NCBI GenBank assembly: GCA_021154985.1
Contig: JAJNQE010000096.1
Coordinates: 1-13,407, forward strand
DNA length: 13,407 nucleotides
Direction of reading: 5' to 3'
Origin: Hydrogenophaga sp.
GTDB taxonomy: Bacteria; Pseudomonadota; Gammaproteobacteria; Burkholderiales; Burkholderiaceae_C
The stretch's first letter is position 1. Each line of letters begins with the position of its first letter. Shown here piece by piece: positions 6,213-13,270 of the stretch. Under the pieces are notes generated by a model that searched no databases, was not told the origin of the DNA, and saw nothing but the letters and a program-made list of their open reading frames with translations. The translations under genes were made by a program, and so were the position numbers.

Positions 6213-7424
6213 ATGAACGCTGCCCTCAATCCCGTCGCCTCGCCCCATGTGATGAACACCTACGGCCGCCTGCCGATCGCGATGTCGCACGGCAAAGGCG
6301 TGCGCGTGTGGGACGTGAACGGCAAGCAGTACATCGACGCGCTGGCCGGCATCGCCGTGAACACCCTGGGCCACGGCCACCCCAAACTGGTGCCCGCCCT
6401 GCAGGACCAGGTGGCCAAGATGATCCACTGCTGCAACTACTACCACGTGCCCGACCAGGAACGCCTGGCGCAGATGCTGGTGGAGCGCTCGGGCCTGAGC
6501 AATGTGTTCTTCTGCAGCACCGGACTGGAAGCCAACGAAGCCGCGCTGAAGCTGGCGCGCAAGTACGGGCACGACAAGGGCATCGAGCGCCCGGAGATCG
6601 TGGTTTACGAGAAAGCCTTCCACGGCCGCAGCATCGCCACCCTCTCGGCCACCGGCAACCCCAAGGTGCAGGCCGGCTTTGGTCCGCTGGTGGAAGGCTT
6701 CATCCGCGTCCCGGCCAACGACATCGAGGCGCTCAAGAAGGCCACCGTGGGCAACCCGAATGTGGTCGCGGTGTTCTTCGAGACCATTCAGGGCGAAGGC
6801 GGCGTGAACCCGATGCGTGCGCAGTACCTGCAAGACGTGCGCGCGCTGTGCGACGCGCAAGACTGGCTGCTCATGATCGACGAGGTGCAATGCGGCATGG
6901 GCCGCACCGGCAAGTGGTTTGCCCACCAGTGGGCGGGCATCCTGCCCGACGTGATGCCGCTGGCCAAGTGCCTGGGCTCGGGCGTGCCCATCGGCGCGGT
7001 GGTGGCCGGCCCCAAGGCGGCCCATATCTTCCAGCCCGGCAACCACGGCACCACCTTCGGCGGCAACCCGCTGGCCATGCGCGCCGGTGTGGAAACCATC
7101 CGCATCATTGAAGAAGACGGCCTGCTGGCCAACGCCGAGCGCGTGGGTGCGCACATGCGCGCCGCGCTGGAGAAAAGCCTGGGCGGCCACCCCGGTCTGA
7201 AGGAGATCCGTGGGCAGGGCCTGATGATCGGCGTGGAACTCAACCACCCCTGCGGCGCCCTCACCCAGCGCGCCGCCGACGCAGGTCTGCTGATCAGCGT
7301 CACCGCCGACAGCGTGATCCGCCTGGTGCCGCCGCTGATCATGACCATTGCCGAGGCCGACGAGGTGCTTGACATCCTGCTGCCGCTCATCCACGCCTTC
7401 TTTGCCGAACAAAGCCCGACATGA
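6213..7424 (+). CDS. argD: Acetylornithine aminotransferase ArgD (class III PLP aminotransferase)
   Basis: ArgD converts N-acetylglutamate semialdehyde to N-acetylornithine in arginine synthesis using glutamate as amino donor, in the cytoplasm. The 403-residue length is normal. Motifs include STGLEANEAALK at 102-113 (PLP phosphate binding), ETIQGEGGV near 190, IDEVQCGMGRTG at 222-233 with Asp223 that contacts the PLP ring nitrogen, and PLAKCLGSGVPIGA at 249-262, where Lys252 should form the Schiff base. HGTTFGGNPLA follows near residue 272. The argF overlap (ATGA, 4 bp) supports ArgD over other class III aminotransferases, whose sequences are close. In some bacteria ArgD also acts on N-succinyl-diaminopimelate in lysine synthesis. 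The start follows a GGAG at 6202-6205 by 7 bases. Confidence 0.92.
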   Translation: MNAALNPVASPHVMNTYGRLPIAMSHGKGVRVWDVNGKQYIDALAGIAVNTLGHGHPKLVPALQDQVAKMIHCCNYYHVPDQERLAQMLVERSGLSNVFFCSTGLEANEAALKLARKYGHDKGIERPEIVVYEKAFHGRSIATLSATGNPKVQAGFGPLVEGFIRVPANDIEALKKATVGNPNVVAVFFETIQGEGGVNPMRAQYLQDVRALCDAQDWLLMIDEVQCGMGRTGKWFAHQWAGILPDVMPLAKCLGSGVPIGAVVAGPKAAHIFQPGNHGTTFGGNPLAMRAGVETIRIIEEDGLLANAERVGAHMRAALEKSLGGHPGLKEIRGQGLMIGVELNHPCGALTQRAADAGLLISVTADSVIRLVPPLIMTIAEADEVLDILLPLIHAFFAEQSPT

Positions 7425-8368
7425 CGATTCGCCACTACCTGCAGTTCAAGGACCTGAGCGCGGACGAATGCGCCCACGTGCTGGCGCGCGCCGCGCACAT
7501 CAAGAAAAAATTCAAGGCCTTCGAGAAGTACCAGCCCTTCGCCGACCCCGACCGCACGCTGGCCATGATCTTCGAGAAGGCCAGCACCCGCACCCGCGTG
7601 AGCTTCGAGGCCGGCATGTACCAGATGGGTGGCTCGGTGGTGCACCTCACCACCGGCGACAGCCAGCTGGGCCGCGCCGAACCCATTGAAGACAGCGCCA
7701 AGGTGATCAGCCGCATGGTCGACCTGGTGATGATCCGCACCTTCGAGCAAAGCAAGATCGAAGCGTTTGCTGCGCATTCGCGCGTGCCGGTCATCAACGG
7801 CCTGACCAACGAATTCCACCCCTGCCAGATCCTGGCCGACCTGTTCACGCTGGTGGAGTACCGGCCGGCCGGCAGCGGCCAGCCGCTGGACGCCATCAAA
7901 GGCAAAGTGGTGGCCTGGGTGGGTGACGGGAACAACATGGCCAACACCTGGCTGCAGGCGGCCGAGCTGCTGGGCTTCACCGTGCACGTGAGCACGCCCA
8001 GCGGCTACGAGATCGACCCGGTGCTCGCCGGCATCAGCAACCGCGGTTGCTACAAAGTCTTCAAGGACCCGCGCGAAGCCTGCGCCGGCGCCGACCTGGT
8101 CACCACCGACGTGTGGACCAGCATGGGCTTCGAGGCCGAAAACGAAGTGCGCCGCGAAGCCTTCAAGCGCTGGTGTGTGGACGAAGACATGATGCGCCAG
8201 GCCAAGCCTGACGCGCTCTTCATGCACTGCCTGCCCGCCCATCGCGGCGAAGAGGTGAGCGCCGAGGTGATCGATGGCCCGCAGTCGGTGGTGTGGGACG
8301 AAGCCGAGAACCGCATGCACGCGCAGAAGGCCTTGATGGAGTTCCTGCTGCTCGGCCGCCTGGCGTGA
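7421..8368 (+). CDS. argF: Ornithine carbamoyltransferase ArgF
   Basis: This enzyme condenses carbamoyl phosphate with ornithine to give citrulline, the sixth step of arginine synthesis, and usually forms cytoplasmic trimers. The 315 residues include all family signatures: STRTR at 55-59 (carbamoyl-phosphate binding), HPCQ at 133-136, and the ornithine-binding HCLPAHRGEEV at 269-279, with the conserved Cys270. VGDGNNMANTW at 168-178 is another OTCase mark that sets it apart from aspartate carbamoyltransferase. The start codon overlaps the argD stop by 4 bp, so the two are translationally coupled. The biosynthetic role is inferred from argD; no arginine deiminase genes that would suggest the catabolic form are present. 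Confidence 0.96.
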   Translation: MTIRHYLQFKDLSADECAHVLARAAHIKKKFKAFEKYQPFADPDRTLAMIFEKASTRTRVSFEAGMYQMGGSVVHLTTGDSQLGRAEPIEDSAKVISRMVDLVMIRTFEQSKIEAFAAHSRVPVINGLTNEFHPCQILADLFTLVEYRPAGSGQPLDAIKGKVVAWVGDGNNMANTWLQAAELLGFTVHVSTPSGYEIDPVLAGISNRGCYKVFKDPREACAGADLVTTDVWTSMGFEAENEVRREAFKRWCVDEDMMRQAKPDALFMHCLPAHRGEEVSAEVIDGPQSVVWDEAENRMHAQKALMEFLLLGRLA

Positions 8369-8378
8369 GCGCGGCTTG

Positions 8379-9308
8379 ATGCAAGCGCTGCTGGACGCGA
8401 TCGCGCAGATCGAACCGGGCACCGACGCGCGGCGCGTCTTCCACGGCCGTGGCGGCCGCTTCCCTGGCTGCGAGCAGTGGACGCTGGATGCGTTTCCACC
8501 GGTCTGGGTGCTCACCAGCTTCCAGCCGGTGACCGATGAAGCGCTGGCCGTCATTGGTGAAGCACTGCAAGCCCGCTGGCGCCAGATAGCGCCGGGCGAG
8601 CCGATGAACTGGGTGTTCCAGTGCCGGGGCGACGGCCCGGCCGACACGCGGCTGATGGCCGGCAGCGTGCCCGAACCGCACGTGGTCAGCGAACGCGGCG
8701 CGCGCTACCTGGTGCACGTGCTCAAGGGCCAGAACCACGGTTTGTTTCTCGACATGGCCGAAGGACGCCAGTGGGTGCACGAGCACGCGGCGGGCCACAA
8801 GGTGCTCAACCTGTTTGCCTACACCTGCGCGTTCTCGGTCGTGGCGCTGCAAGGCGGCGCCAAGCAGGTGATCAACGTGGACAGGAGCGCCGGCGCCCTG
8901 GCCATCGGCCAGCAGAACCACCCGCTGAACGCGTTGACCGAAGGCGCGAGTTTTCTCGTGCACGACATCTTCAAGACCTGGGGCAAGATCACGCGCGGTG
9001 GTCCTTACGGCCTGGTGATCGTCGATCCGCCGAGCCACCAGAAAGGCAGCTTTGTGGCCACGCAGGACTACATCAAGCTCATTCGCCGCCTGCCCGATCT
9101 GCTGCGGCCCGAGGGCCGTGCGGTGCTGTGCCTGAACGCACCCCAGCTCAGCCCCGCGTTTCTGATGGACCAGATGCAAGAGGCCGCGCCCGAACTCGTG
9201 TTCGAGCAACGCCTGCCCAACCCGGCCACGTTTGCCGACGTGTCGGAAGACCGTTCGCTCAAGGTGCTGGTGTACCGGGCGCCGGCGGTGGTGAGGGCAA
9301 CGCCGTGA
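8379..9308 (+). CDS. Class I SAM-dependent methyltransferase (PF10672-like)
   Basis: The 309-residue product looks like an RlmI/RlmK-related SAM methyltransferase. The SAM-binding motif I is VLNLFAYTCAFSVVALQGGA at 142-161, with the acidic residue after strand 2 at Asp168 (INVDRS). Motif IV is VIVDPPSHQKGSF at 213-225; DPPS is the active-site motif of this group. The preceding GQNHGLFLDMAEGRQWV (117-133) is typical of RlmI-type enzymes. The target, possibly rRNA or another nucleic acid, is not determined, and the PUA domain of true RlmI is not evident in the N-terminal 100 residues. The ATG at 8379 is 10 bp after argF; a TTG one codon earlier is the only near alternative. It overlaps the next gene by 4 bp. 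Confidence 0.85.
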   Translation: MQALLDAIAQIEPGTDARRVFHGRGGRFPGCEQWTLDAFPPVWVLTSFQPVTDEALAVIGEALQARWRQIAPGEPMNWVFQCRGDGPADTRLMAGSVPEPHVVSERGARYLVHVLKGQNHGLFLDMAEGRQWVHEHAAGHKVLNLFAYTCAFSVVALQGGAKQVINVDRSAGALAIGQQNHPLNALTEGASFLVHDIFKTWGKITRGGPYGLVIVDPPSHQKGSFVATQDYIKLIRRLPDLLRPEGRAVLCLNAPQLSPAFLMDQMQEAAPELVFEQRLPNPATFADVSEDRSLKVLVYRAPAVVRATP

Positions 9309-9619
9309 GCGCCTGCACGAGTTGCGGCGCCTGCTGCGCCTGTTTCCGAGTCGACTTCGCGGTCTATGAAATGGAGGACATGGGCGGCAGCGTGCCCTCG
9401 GGCCTGGCGGTGGAGGTCAACGGCAGCACCATGCGCATGCGCGGCACCGACCACGTCCCGATCCGCTGCGCCGCCCTCACCGGCCAGCTCGGCGAAAAGA
9501 TCGCCTGTGGCATCTACGAGTGGCGACCCTCGCCCTGCCGCGAGTTCGAAGAAGGCAGCGAGGCCTGCACCCGCGCGCGCCAGCGCCACGGCATGCCGCC
9601 GGTGGACGGCGCCGACTGA
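9305..9619 (+). CDS. YkgJ family cysteine-cluster protein (Zn/Fe-chelating)
   Basis: The 104-residue protein begins MSACTSCGACCAC: a dense cysteine cluster (Cys4, 7, 10, 11, 13) at the N-terminus. Four later cysteines follow (55, 68, 78 and 88), in ACGIYEWRPSPCREF and EACTRAR. This is the CxxCxxCC pattern of the YkgJ family (PF03692), predicted to bind zinc or an iron-sulfur cluster. Its function is unknown. The start is GTG at 9305, chosen because the family's cysteine cluster starts at once and because it overlaps the methyltransferase stop in a GTGA coupling. The first residue is therefore Met although the codon is GTG. It is likely the last gene of the argD transcript. Confidence 0.88.
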   Translation: MSACTSCGACCACFRVDFAVYEMEDMGGSVPSGLAVEVNGSTMRMRGTDHVPIRCAALTGQLGEKIACGIYEWRPSPCREFEEGSEACTRARQRHGMPPVDGAD

Positions 9620-9636
9620 GCACGCCACTGCTTCAG

Positions 9637-9656
9637 GCCTCAAGCATTTTTGAGGC
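9637..9656. other. Hairpin between the YkgJ-family gene and kynB
   Basis: GCCTCAA (9637-9643) and TTGAGGC (9650-9656) form a perfect 7-bp stem with a 6-base loop, 17 bases after the preceding stop. It may mark the end of the argD operon, but neither side has a proper T tract, so it is not called a terminator. The rest of the 92-bp gap includes a T6 run at 9683-9688 and no strong promoter boxes. Confidence 0.4.
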
Positions 9657-9711
9657 GTGTTGGGATTAACCGACACCACGGGTTTTTTCACGGTGCTACC
9701 TTCACCGCACC

Positions 9712-10341
9712 ATGAAAAAACGCTGGGACATTTCCCCACCCGTGCACGCCGGCGCGCCGGTTTTTCCGGGCGACACCGCCTACACACAAACCTGGGCCGC
9801 CACCATCGGCCCGGGCTGCCCGGTCAACGTGAGCGCCATCACGCTGTCGCCCCACGTGGGCGCGCACGCCGACGCACCGCTGCACTACGACGCCGACGGT
9901 GCAGCCATCGGCGAGGTCTCGCTCGACGCCTTCCTCGGCCCCTGCCGCGTGATCCACGCCATCGGCTGCGGCCCGCTGGTGAAGCCCGAACACATTGCGC
10001 ACGCGCTCGCCGACCTTCCCCAGCGCGTGCTGCTGCGTGTGTATGCACACCAGCCGCAAGACGCCTTCGACAACGACCTGCCCGCCTTCGCGCCCGAGAC
10101 CGTGGAACAACTCGCCGACCTCGGTGTGCTGCTGATCGGCATCGACAGCGCGAGCATCGACCCGGCCAACAGCAAGACGCTGGACAGCCACCAGACCATC
10201 CGCCGGCGCGGCCTGCGCGTGCTGGAAAACCTGCTGCTCGACGACGTGCCCGAGGGCGACTACGAGCTGATTGCCCTGCCCCTGAAACTCACCACCGCCG
10301 ACGCCAGCCCCGTGCGCGCCATCCTCCGAGAACTCCCATGA
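9712..10341 (+). CDS. kynB: Kynurenine formamidase KynB
   Basis: KynB hydrolyses N-formylkynurenine to kynurenine and formate, the second step from tryptophan. The 209-residue product belongs to the bacterial metal-dependent cyclase/formamidase family (PF04199). It has the metal-binding motif HVGAHADAPLHY at 48-59, giving His48, His52 and Asp54 as ligands and His58 as a likely catalytic residue. The N-terminal WDISPPVHAGAPVFPGD and the closing ELIALPLKLTTADASPVRAILR are also typical. The start ATG at 9712 lies in a gap with no clear Shine-Dalgarno (ACCGCACC precedes it). It heads the kynB-kynU-kynA operon and overlaps kynU by 4 bp. Neighbours make the assignment to the kynurenine pathway secure. 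Confidence 0.95.
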   Translation: MKKRWDISPPVHAGAPVFPGDTAYTQTWAATIGPGCPVNVSAITLSPHVGAHADAPLHYDADGAAIGEVSLDAFLGPCRVIHAIGCGPLVKPEHIAHALADLPQRVLLRVYAHQPQDAFDNDLPAFAPETVEQLADLGVLLIGIDSASIDPANSKTLDSHQTIRRRGLRVLENLLLDDVPEGDYELIALPLKLTTADASPVRAILRELP

Positions 10342-11615
10342 GCACCACCCTCCAAGACTGCCGCGCGCTCGACGCGCAAGACCCGCTGCGCGCCCTGCGC
10401 GAGCTCTTCCTGATCCCTGAAGGCACCATTTACCTGGATGGCAATTCCCTCGGCGTGATGCCGCGCACTGCCCCCGCGCGCGTGGCCGACGTGGTGACCC
10501 GCGAATGGGGCACCGACCTCATTCAGAGCTGGAACAAGAACGGCTGGTTTGCCATACCCGGTCGGGTGGGCGACAAGATCGCGCGCCTCATTGGCGCCGC
10601 ACCCGGCACCGTGGTCGCCGCCGACAGCACCTCCATCAACCTCTTCAAGGTGCTGAGCGCCGCGCTCAACCTGAGCGCCGCCGAGCACCCGCAGCGCAAG
10701 CGCATCGTGAGCGAGCGCAGCAACTTCCCGACCGACCTCTACATCGCCGAAGCACTGTGCAAGGAGCGCGGGTTCGAGCTGGTGCTGGTCGAGCCCGAGG
10801 AGATTGCCGCGGCGCTCACGCCCGAGGTGGCCGTGTTGATGCTCACGCACGTGAACTACCGCACCGGCGCCATGCACGACATGCCCGCCGTGACCGCCGC
10901 CGCGCACGCCGCCGGCGCGCTCATGCTCTGGGACCTGGCGCACAGCGCCGGCGCGGTGCCGGTTGACCTGACGGGCTCAGGAGCCGACTACGCGGTGGGC
11001 TGCGGCTACAAGTACCTCAACGGAGGCCCCGGCGCCCCCGCCTTTGTGTGGGTGAACCCGCGCCACACCGACCGCTTCTGGCAGCCGCTGGCCGGCTGGT
11101 GGGGCCACGCCACGCCGTTCGCCTTCACGCCCGACTACCAGCCCGCCCCCGGCATCACGCGCTACCAGTGCGGCACCCAGCCCATGATCAGCCTGGCCGC
11201 GCTCGACTGCGGTGTGGACACAGTGCTGGCGGCTGAAGCCGTTGGCGGCATGGCCGCGCTGCGCAAGAAATCGCTGGCGCTCACCGACCTTTTCATCTCG
11301 CTGGTGGACGAGCGCTGCCAAGGCCACGGCCTTGGCCTGGCCACACCGATGAACCACGCGCAGCGCGGCTCGCAGGTCTGCCTGACCCGGGACGAAGGCG
11401 CCTACGCGATCGTGCAGGCCCTCATCGCTCGTGGCGTGGTGGGCGACTACCGGGCCGGCGATGGCGCAAAGCACAAGGACATCCTGCGCTTCGGCTTCAC
11501 GCCGCTCTACATCGGCTTTGAAGACGTGTGGCACTCGGTCGAACACCTCAAGCAGGTGCTGGAGAGCGGTGAGTGGAAACGCGCCGAATTCAACCAGAAA
11601 CACGCGGTGACCTGA
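10338..11615 (+). CDS. kynU: Kynureninase KynU
   Basis: KynU is a PLP enzyme that cleaves L-kynurenine to anthranilate and alanine. The 425 residues are full length. Signatures include IYLDGNSLG at 31-39, STSINLFKVL at 97-106, SNFPTDLYI at 128-136, and WDLAHSAGAVP at 198-208 with Asp199 and His202 in the PLP pocket. GCGYKYLNGGPG at 221-232 holds the Schiff-base lysine, Lys225. GITRYQCGTQPM follows further on. The ATG at 10338 overlaps the kynB stop (ATGA). The kynA start follows the stop after 2 bases. Making anthranilate can feed its degradation or re-use in tryptophan synthesis; the window does not show which. Confidence 0.96.
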   Translation: MSTTLQDCRALDAQDPLRALRELFLIPEGTIYLDGNSLGVMPRTAPARVADVVTREWGTDLIQSWNKNGWFAIPGRVGDKIARLIGAAPGTVVAADSTSINLFKVLSAALNLSAAEHPQRKRIVSERSNFPTDLYIAEALCKERGFELVLVEPEEIAAALTPEVAVLMLTHVNYRTGAMHDMPAVTAAAHAAGALMLWDLAHSAGAVPVDLTGSGADYAVGCGYKYLNGGPGAPAFVWVNPRHTDRFWQPLAGWWGHATPFAFTPDYQPAPGITRYQCGTQPMISLAALDCGVDTVLAAEAVGGMAALRKKSLALTDLFISLVDERCQGHGLGLATPMNHAQRGSQVCLTRDEGAYAIVQALIARGVVGDYRAGDGAKHKDILRFGFTPLYIGFEDVWHSVEHLKQVLESGEWKRAEFNQKHAVT

Positions 11616-11617
11616 GC

Positions 11618-12481
11618 ATGTGCCCCCACGCCCACTCCGAACCGCAAAAGCCCGAAGACATCGTGCGCGAGGAAGGCGCACAGCTCGACTTCAGCCAGGA
11701 CATGAGCTACGGCGACTACCTGCAGCTGGGCGCCATCCTGGGTGCACAGAAACCGCTCTCGCCCGCACACGACGAGATGCTGTTCATCATCCAGCACCAG
11801 ACCAGCGAACTCTGGATGAAGCTCATGCTGCACGAGCTGCACGCAGCCATTGCACACATCGCGCAGGACGAGCTGCAACCCGCGTTCAAGATGCTCGCGC
11901 GCGTGAGCAAGATCATGGAACAGCTGGTGCACGCCTGGGACGTGCTCGCCACCATGACACCGCCCGAATACAGCGCGCTGCGCCCCTACCTCGCGCAGTC
12001 CAGCGGCTTCCAGAGCCACCAGTACCGCTGCATCGAATTCGCCATGGGCAACAAAAACGCCGCCATGCTCAAGCCGCATGCGCACAGCCCCGAGCGGCTG
12101 GCCGTGGTGCAGGCCGCGTATGCAGCGCCCTCGCTCTACGACGAAGCGCTGCGCCTGCTCGCGCGCCGCGGCATCCCGGTGCCGCAGAGCCACACGCAGC
12201 GCGACTGGACACAGCCCTACGAGGCCAGCGACGCGGTCGAACAAGCCTGGCTGCAGGTCTACCGCAATCCCAAGGCGCACTGGGACTTGTACCAGCTCGG
12301 CGAAGAACTCACCGATCTGGAAGACGCCTTCCGCCTCTGGCGTTTCCGCCATGTGACCACGGTGGAGCGCGTGATCGGTTTCAAACGCGGCACCGGCGGC
12401 ACAGGTGGCGTGAGCTACCTGCGCAAGATGCTGGACGTGGTGTTGTTCCCCGAGATCTGGCGGCTGCGGACGGAGCTTTGA
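11618..12481 (+). CDS. kynA: Tryptophan 2,3-dioxygenase KynA
   Basis: KynA is a cytoplasmic tetrameric heme enzyme that opens the indole ring of L-tryptophan with O2 to give N-formylkynurenine, the first step of the pathway. The 287-residue product contains MLFIIQHQTSELWMKL (54-69), with His60, and FQSHQYRCIEFAMGNKN (131-147). RHVTTVERVIGFKRGTGGTGG (244-264) holds His245, the expected heme ligand. His60, Arg122 and His245 correspond to His55, Arg117 and His240 of the Xanthomonas campestris enzyme with a constant offset of five, so the active site is intact. The ATG at 11618 is preferred: the frame is open upstream but only over the end of kynU, and this start lies 2 bases after the kynU stop. 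No terminator was found after it. Confidence 0.97.
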   Translation: MCPHAHSEPQKPEDIVREEGAQLDFSQDMSYGDYLQLGAILGAQKPLSPAHDEMLFIIQHQTSELWMKLMLHELHAAIAHIAQDELQPAFKMLARVSKIMEQLVHAWDVLATMTPPEYSALRPYLAQSSGFQSHQYRCIEFAMGNKNAAMLKPHAHSPERLAVVQAAYAAPSLYDEALRLLARRGIPVPQSHTQRDWTQPYEASDAVEQAWLQVYRNPKAHWDLYQLGEELTDLEDAFRLWRFRHVTTVERVIGFKRGTGGTGGVSYLRKMLDVVLFPEIWRLRTEL

Positions 12482-12688
12482 GCAAGGGCGCGTAGACAGA
12501 CTCTCGTTGGCGGTGCAGCCCCGGAACACCTTGGACCTGCTGCTTTGAGGTCACCCCTCAATTCCGGAGTTTGAAAGGTTAGAGGTAGGGTCGCTCAATT
12601 GGAGAAGGACGGTCGTCGTCTCTGAACTTCCTGAACCGGCCAGAGGCAGCCGTTGAGACAAATCGCTAACTATCGTTCGCCGTTGGAG
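12482..12688. other. Non-coding stretch of lower GC after the kyn operon
   Basis: From the kynA stop, GC drops visibly (about half of the bases in 12541-12600 against about two thirds in the genes before). No ORF of useful length and no recognisable gene is present. A short hairpin TTGAGG (12545-12550) / CCTCAA (12556-12561) is the only candidate for ending the kyn transcript, but it lacks a T tract. The right end holds the attC-like sequence described separately. It looks like the edge of acquired DNA. Confidence 0.6.
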
Positions 12689-12694
12689 TTAGGC
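12666..12694 (-). other. attC-like inverted repeat at the end of the DUF3800-type gene
   Basis: Read on the minus strand, GCCTAAC (12688-12694) fits the integron core-site form RYYYAAC and holds the gene's own TAA stop, as is common in integron cassettes. An inverted repeat CTAACT/AGTTAG (12666-12671 and 12687-12692) spans a 15-base loop. The partner box, GTTAGCG, does not fit GTTRRRY fully, and the whole is shorter than any normal attC site. It is either a decayed or shortened attC, or chance. Confidence 0.25.
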
Positions 12695-13270
12695 ACCGTT
12701 CGGCCGGGCTGGCGCGAGAAGCGGCTTACTATGAAGTGCAAGTTGCTTTGCTACCTTGCTCACGTAGATAGATGCACTGTGCTCTACATCTGAAAGTGCA
12801 ACAAGGCAGATCGGAAAATCTCCGCGTCGGTTCTGCAGCATGAGCTTACCTAGAGCGGTCGCCACACTGCGATTGTCCTGGAACTCGCCGCGGAGCAATC
12901 GACGTAGTCCGCTGGCCAATAAGTCTGCGACTTGCACTCCCTCGCTTGACTTTGAGTCAACAAACGTCATCTCACGGCGCAGGATTTTTCCTAGGTCGAA
13001 TCCATCCATATCGGGAAGTCCGTACTCCATCTGCAGGTATTCAGGCGCCTTGCCGTCCTCGAACTCGTAGTCCTTCATGAAACTGTAGTTGAAGCCACGG
13101 ACAGCCTCGAAGGGCCGCCGTATGGATCGGCTTTGCAGAAGTGCAGGAGCGATCTTTTCGAATGCCTGTTCAAAGGTTGGCTTGTTGACGTTCTTTTGGT
13201 CGATCCGCCATCGAAAGTGCTTAAGAGTCTGTGGCCTCCGCTGCGCGAAGTAGTTAATCGATCGTCGAAG
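12689..13270 (-). pseudogene. DUF3800-family protein, 5' part removed by IS insertion
   Basis: A frame is open without interruption from the inner edge of the insertion sequence (13270) to a TAA at 12689, covering 193 residues. A free-standing ORF could only start at the ATG at 13078, but the sequence before it (containing NYFAQRRPQTLKHFRWRID at fragment residues 6-24) reads as conserved protein, so the true start lies beyond the IS. The segment FVDSKSSEGVQVADLLA at fragment residues 103-119 matches the C-terminal DUF3800 signature, with Asp105 and Asp116. DUF3800 proteins are thought to have an RNase H-like fold and occur often on mobile or defence-linked DNA; a role here is unknown. The N-terminal Asp/Glu motif is missing, so this copy is probably inactive. 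Codon use and GC are lower than in the genes at 1-12481. Confidence 0.65.

Noticed and set aside
6138..7412. Long open frame on the minus strand opposite argD
   Set aside because: Codon bias of a GC-rich gene opens the antisense frame; the translation is rich in His, Ala, Gly and Val, has no recognisable domain and lies wholly opposite argD.
6788..8647. A 619-residue minus-strand open frame covering argD, argF and the methyltransferase start
   Set aside because: It crosses three convincing genes on the other strand and has no conserved motif; the composition (Ala, Arg, Ser, His) is that of an antisense shadow.
9657..10337. Open frame upstream of the kynU start in the kynU frame
   Set aside because: It overlaps kynB in another frame, reads as Arg/Pro-rich non-protein sequence, and the conserved kynureninase N-terminus starts at 10338.
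1..12481. A new multi-gene defence or biosynthetic system in the first 12.5 kb
   Set aside because: Every gene there belongs to a known family in an ordinary arrangement; only the methyltransferase/YkgJ pair and DUF3579 are of unknown function and neither shows system-like features.
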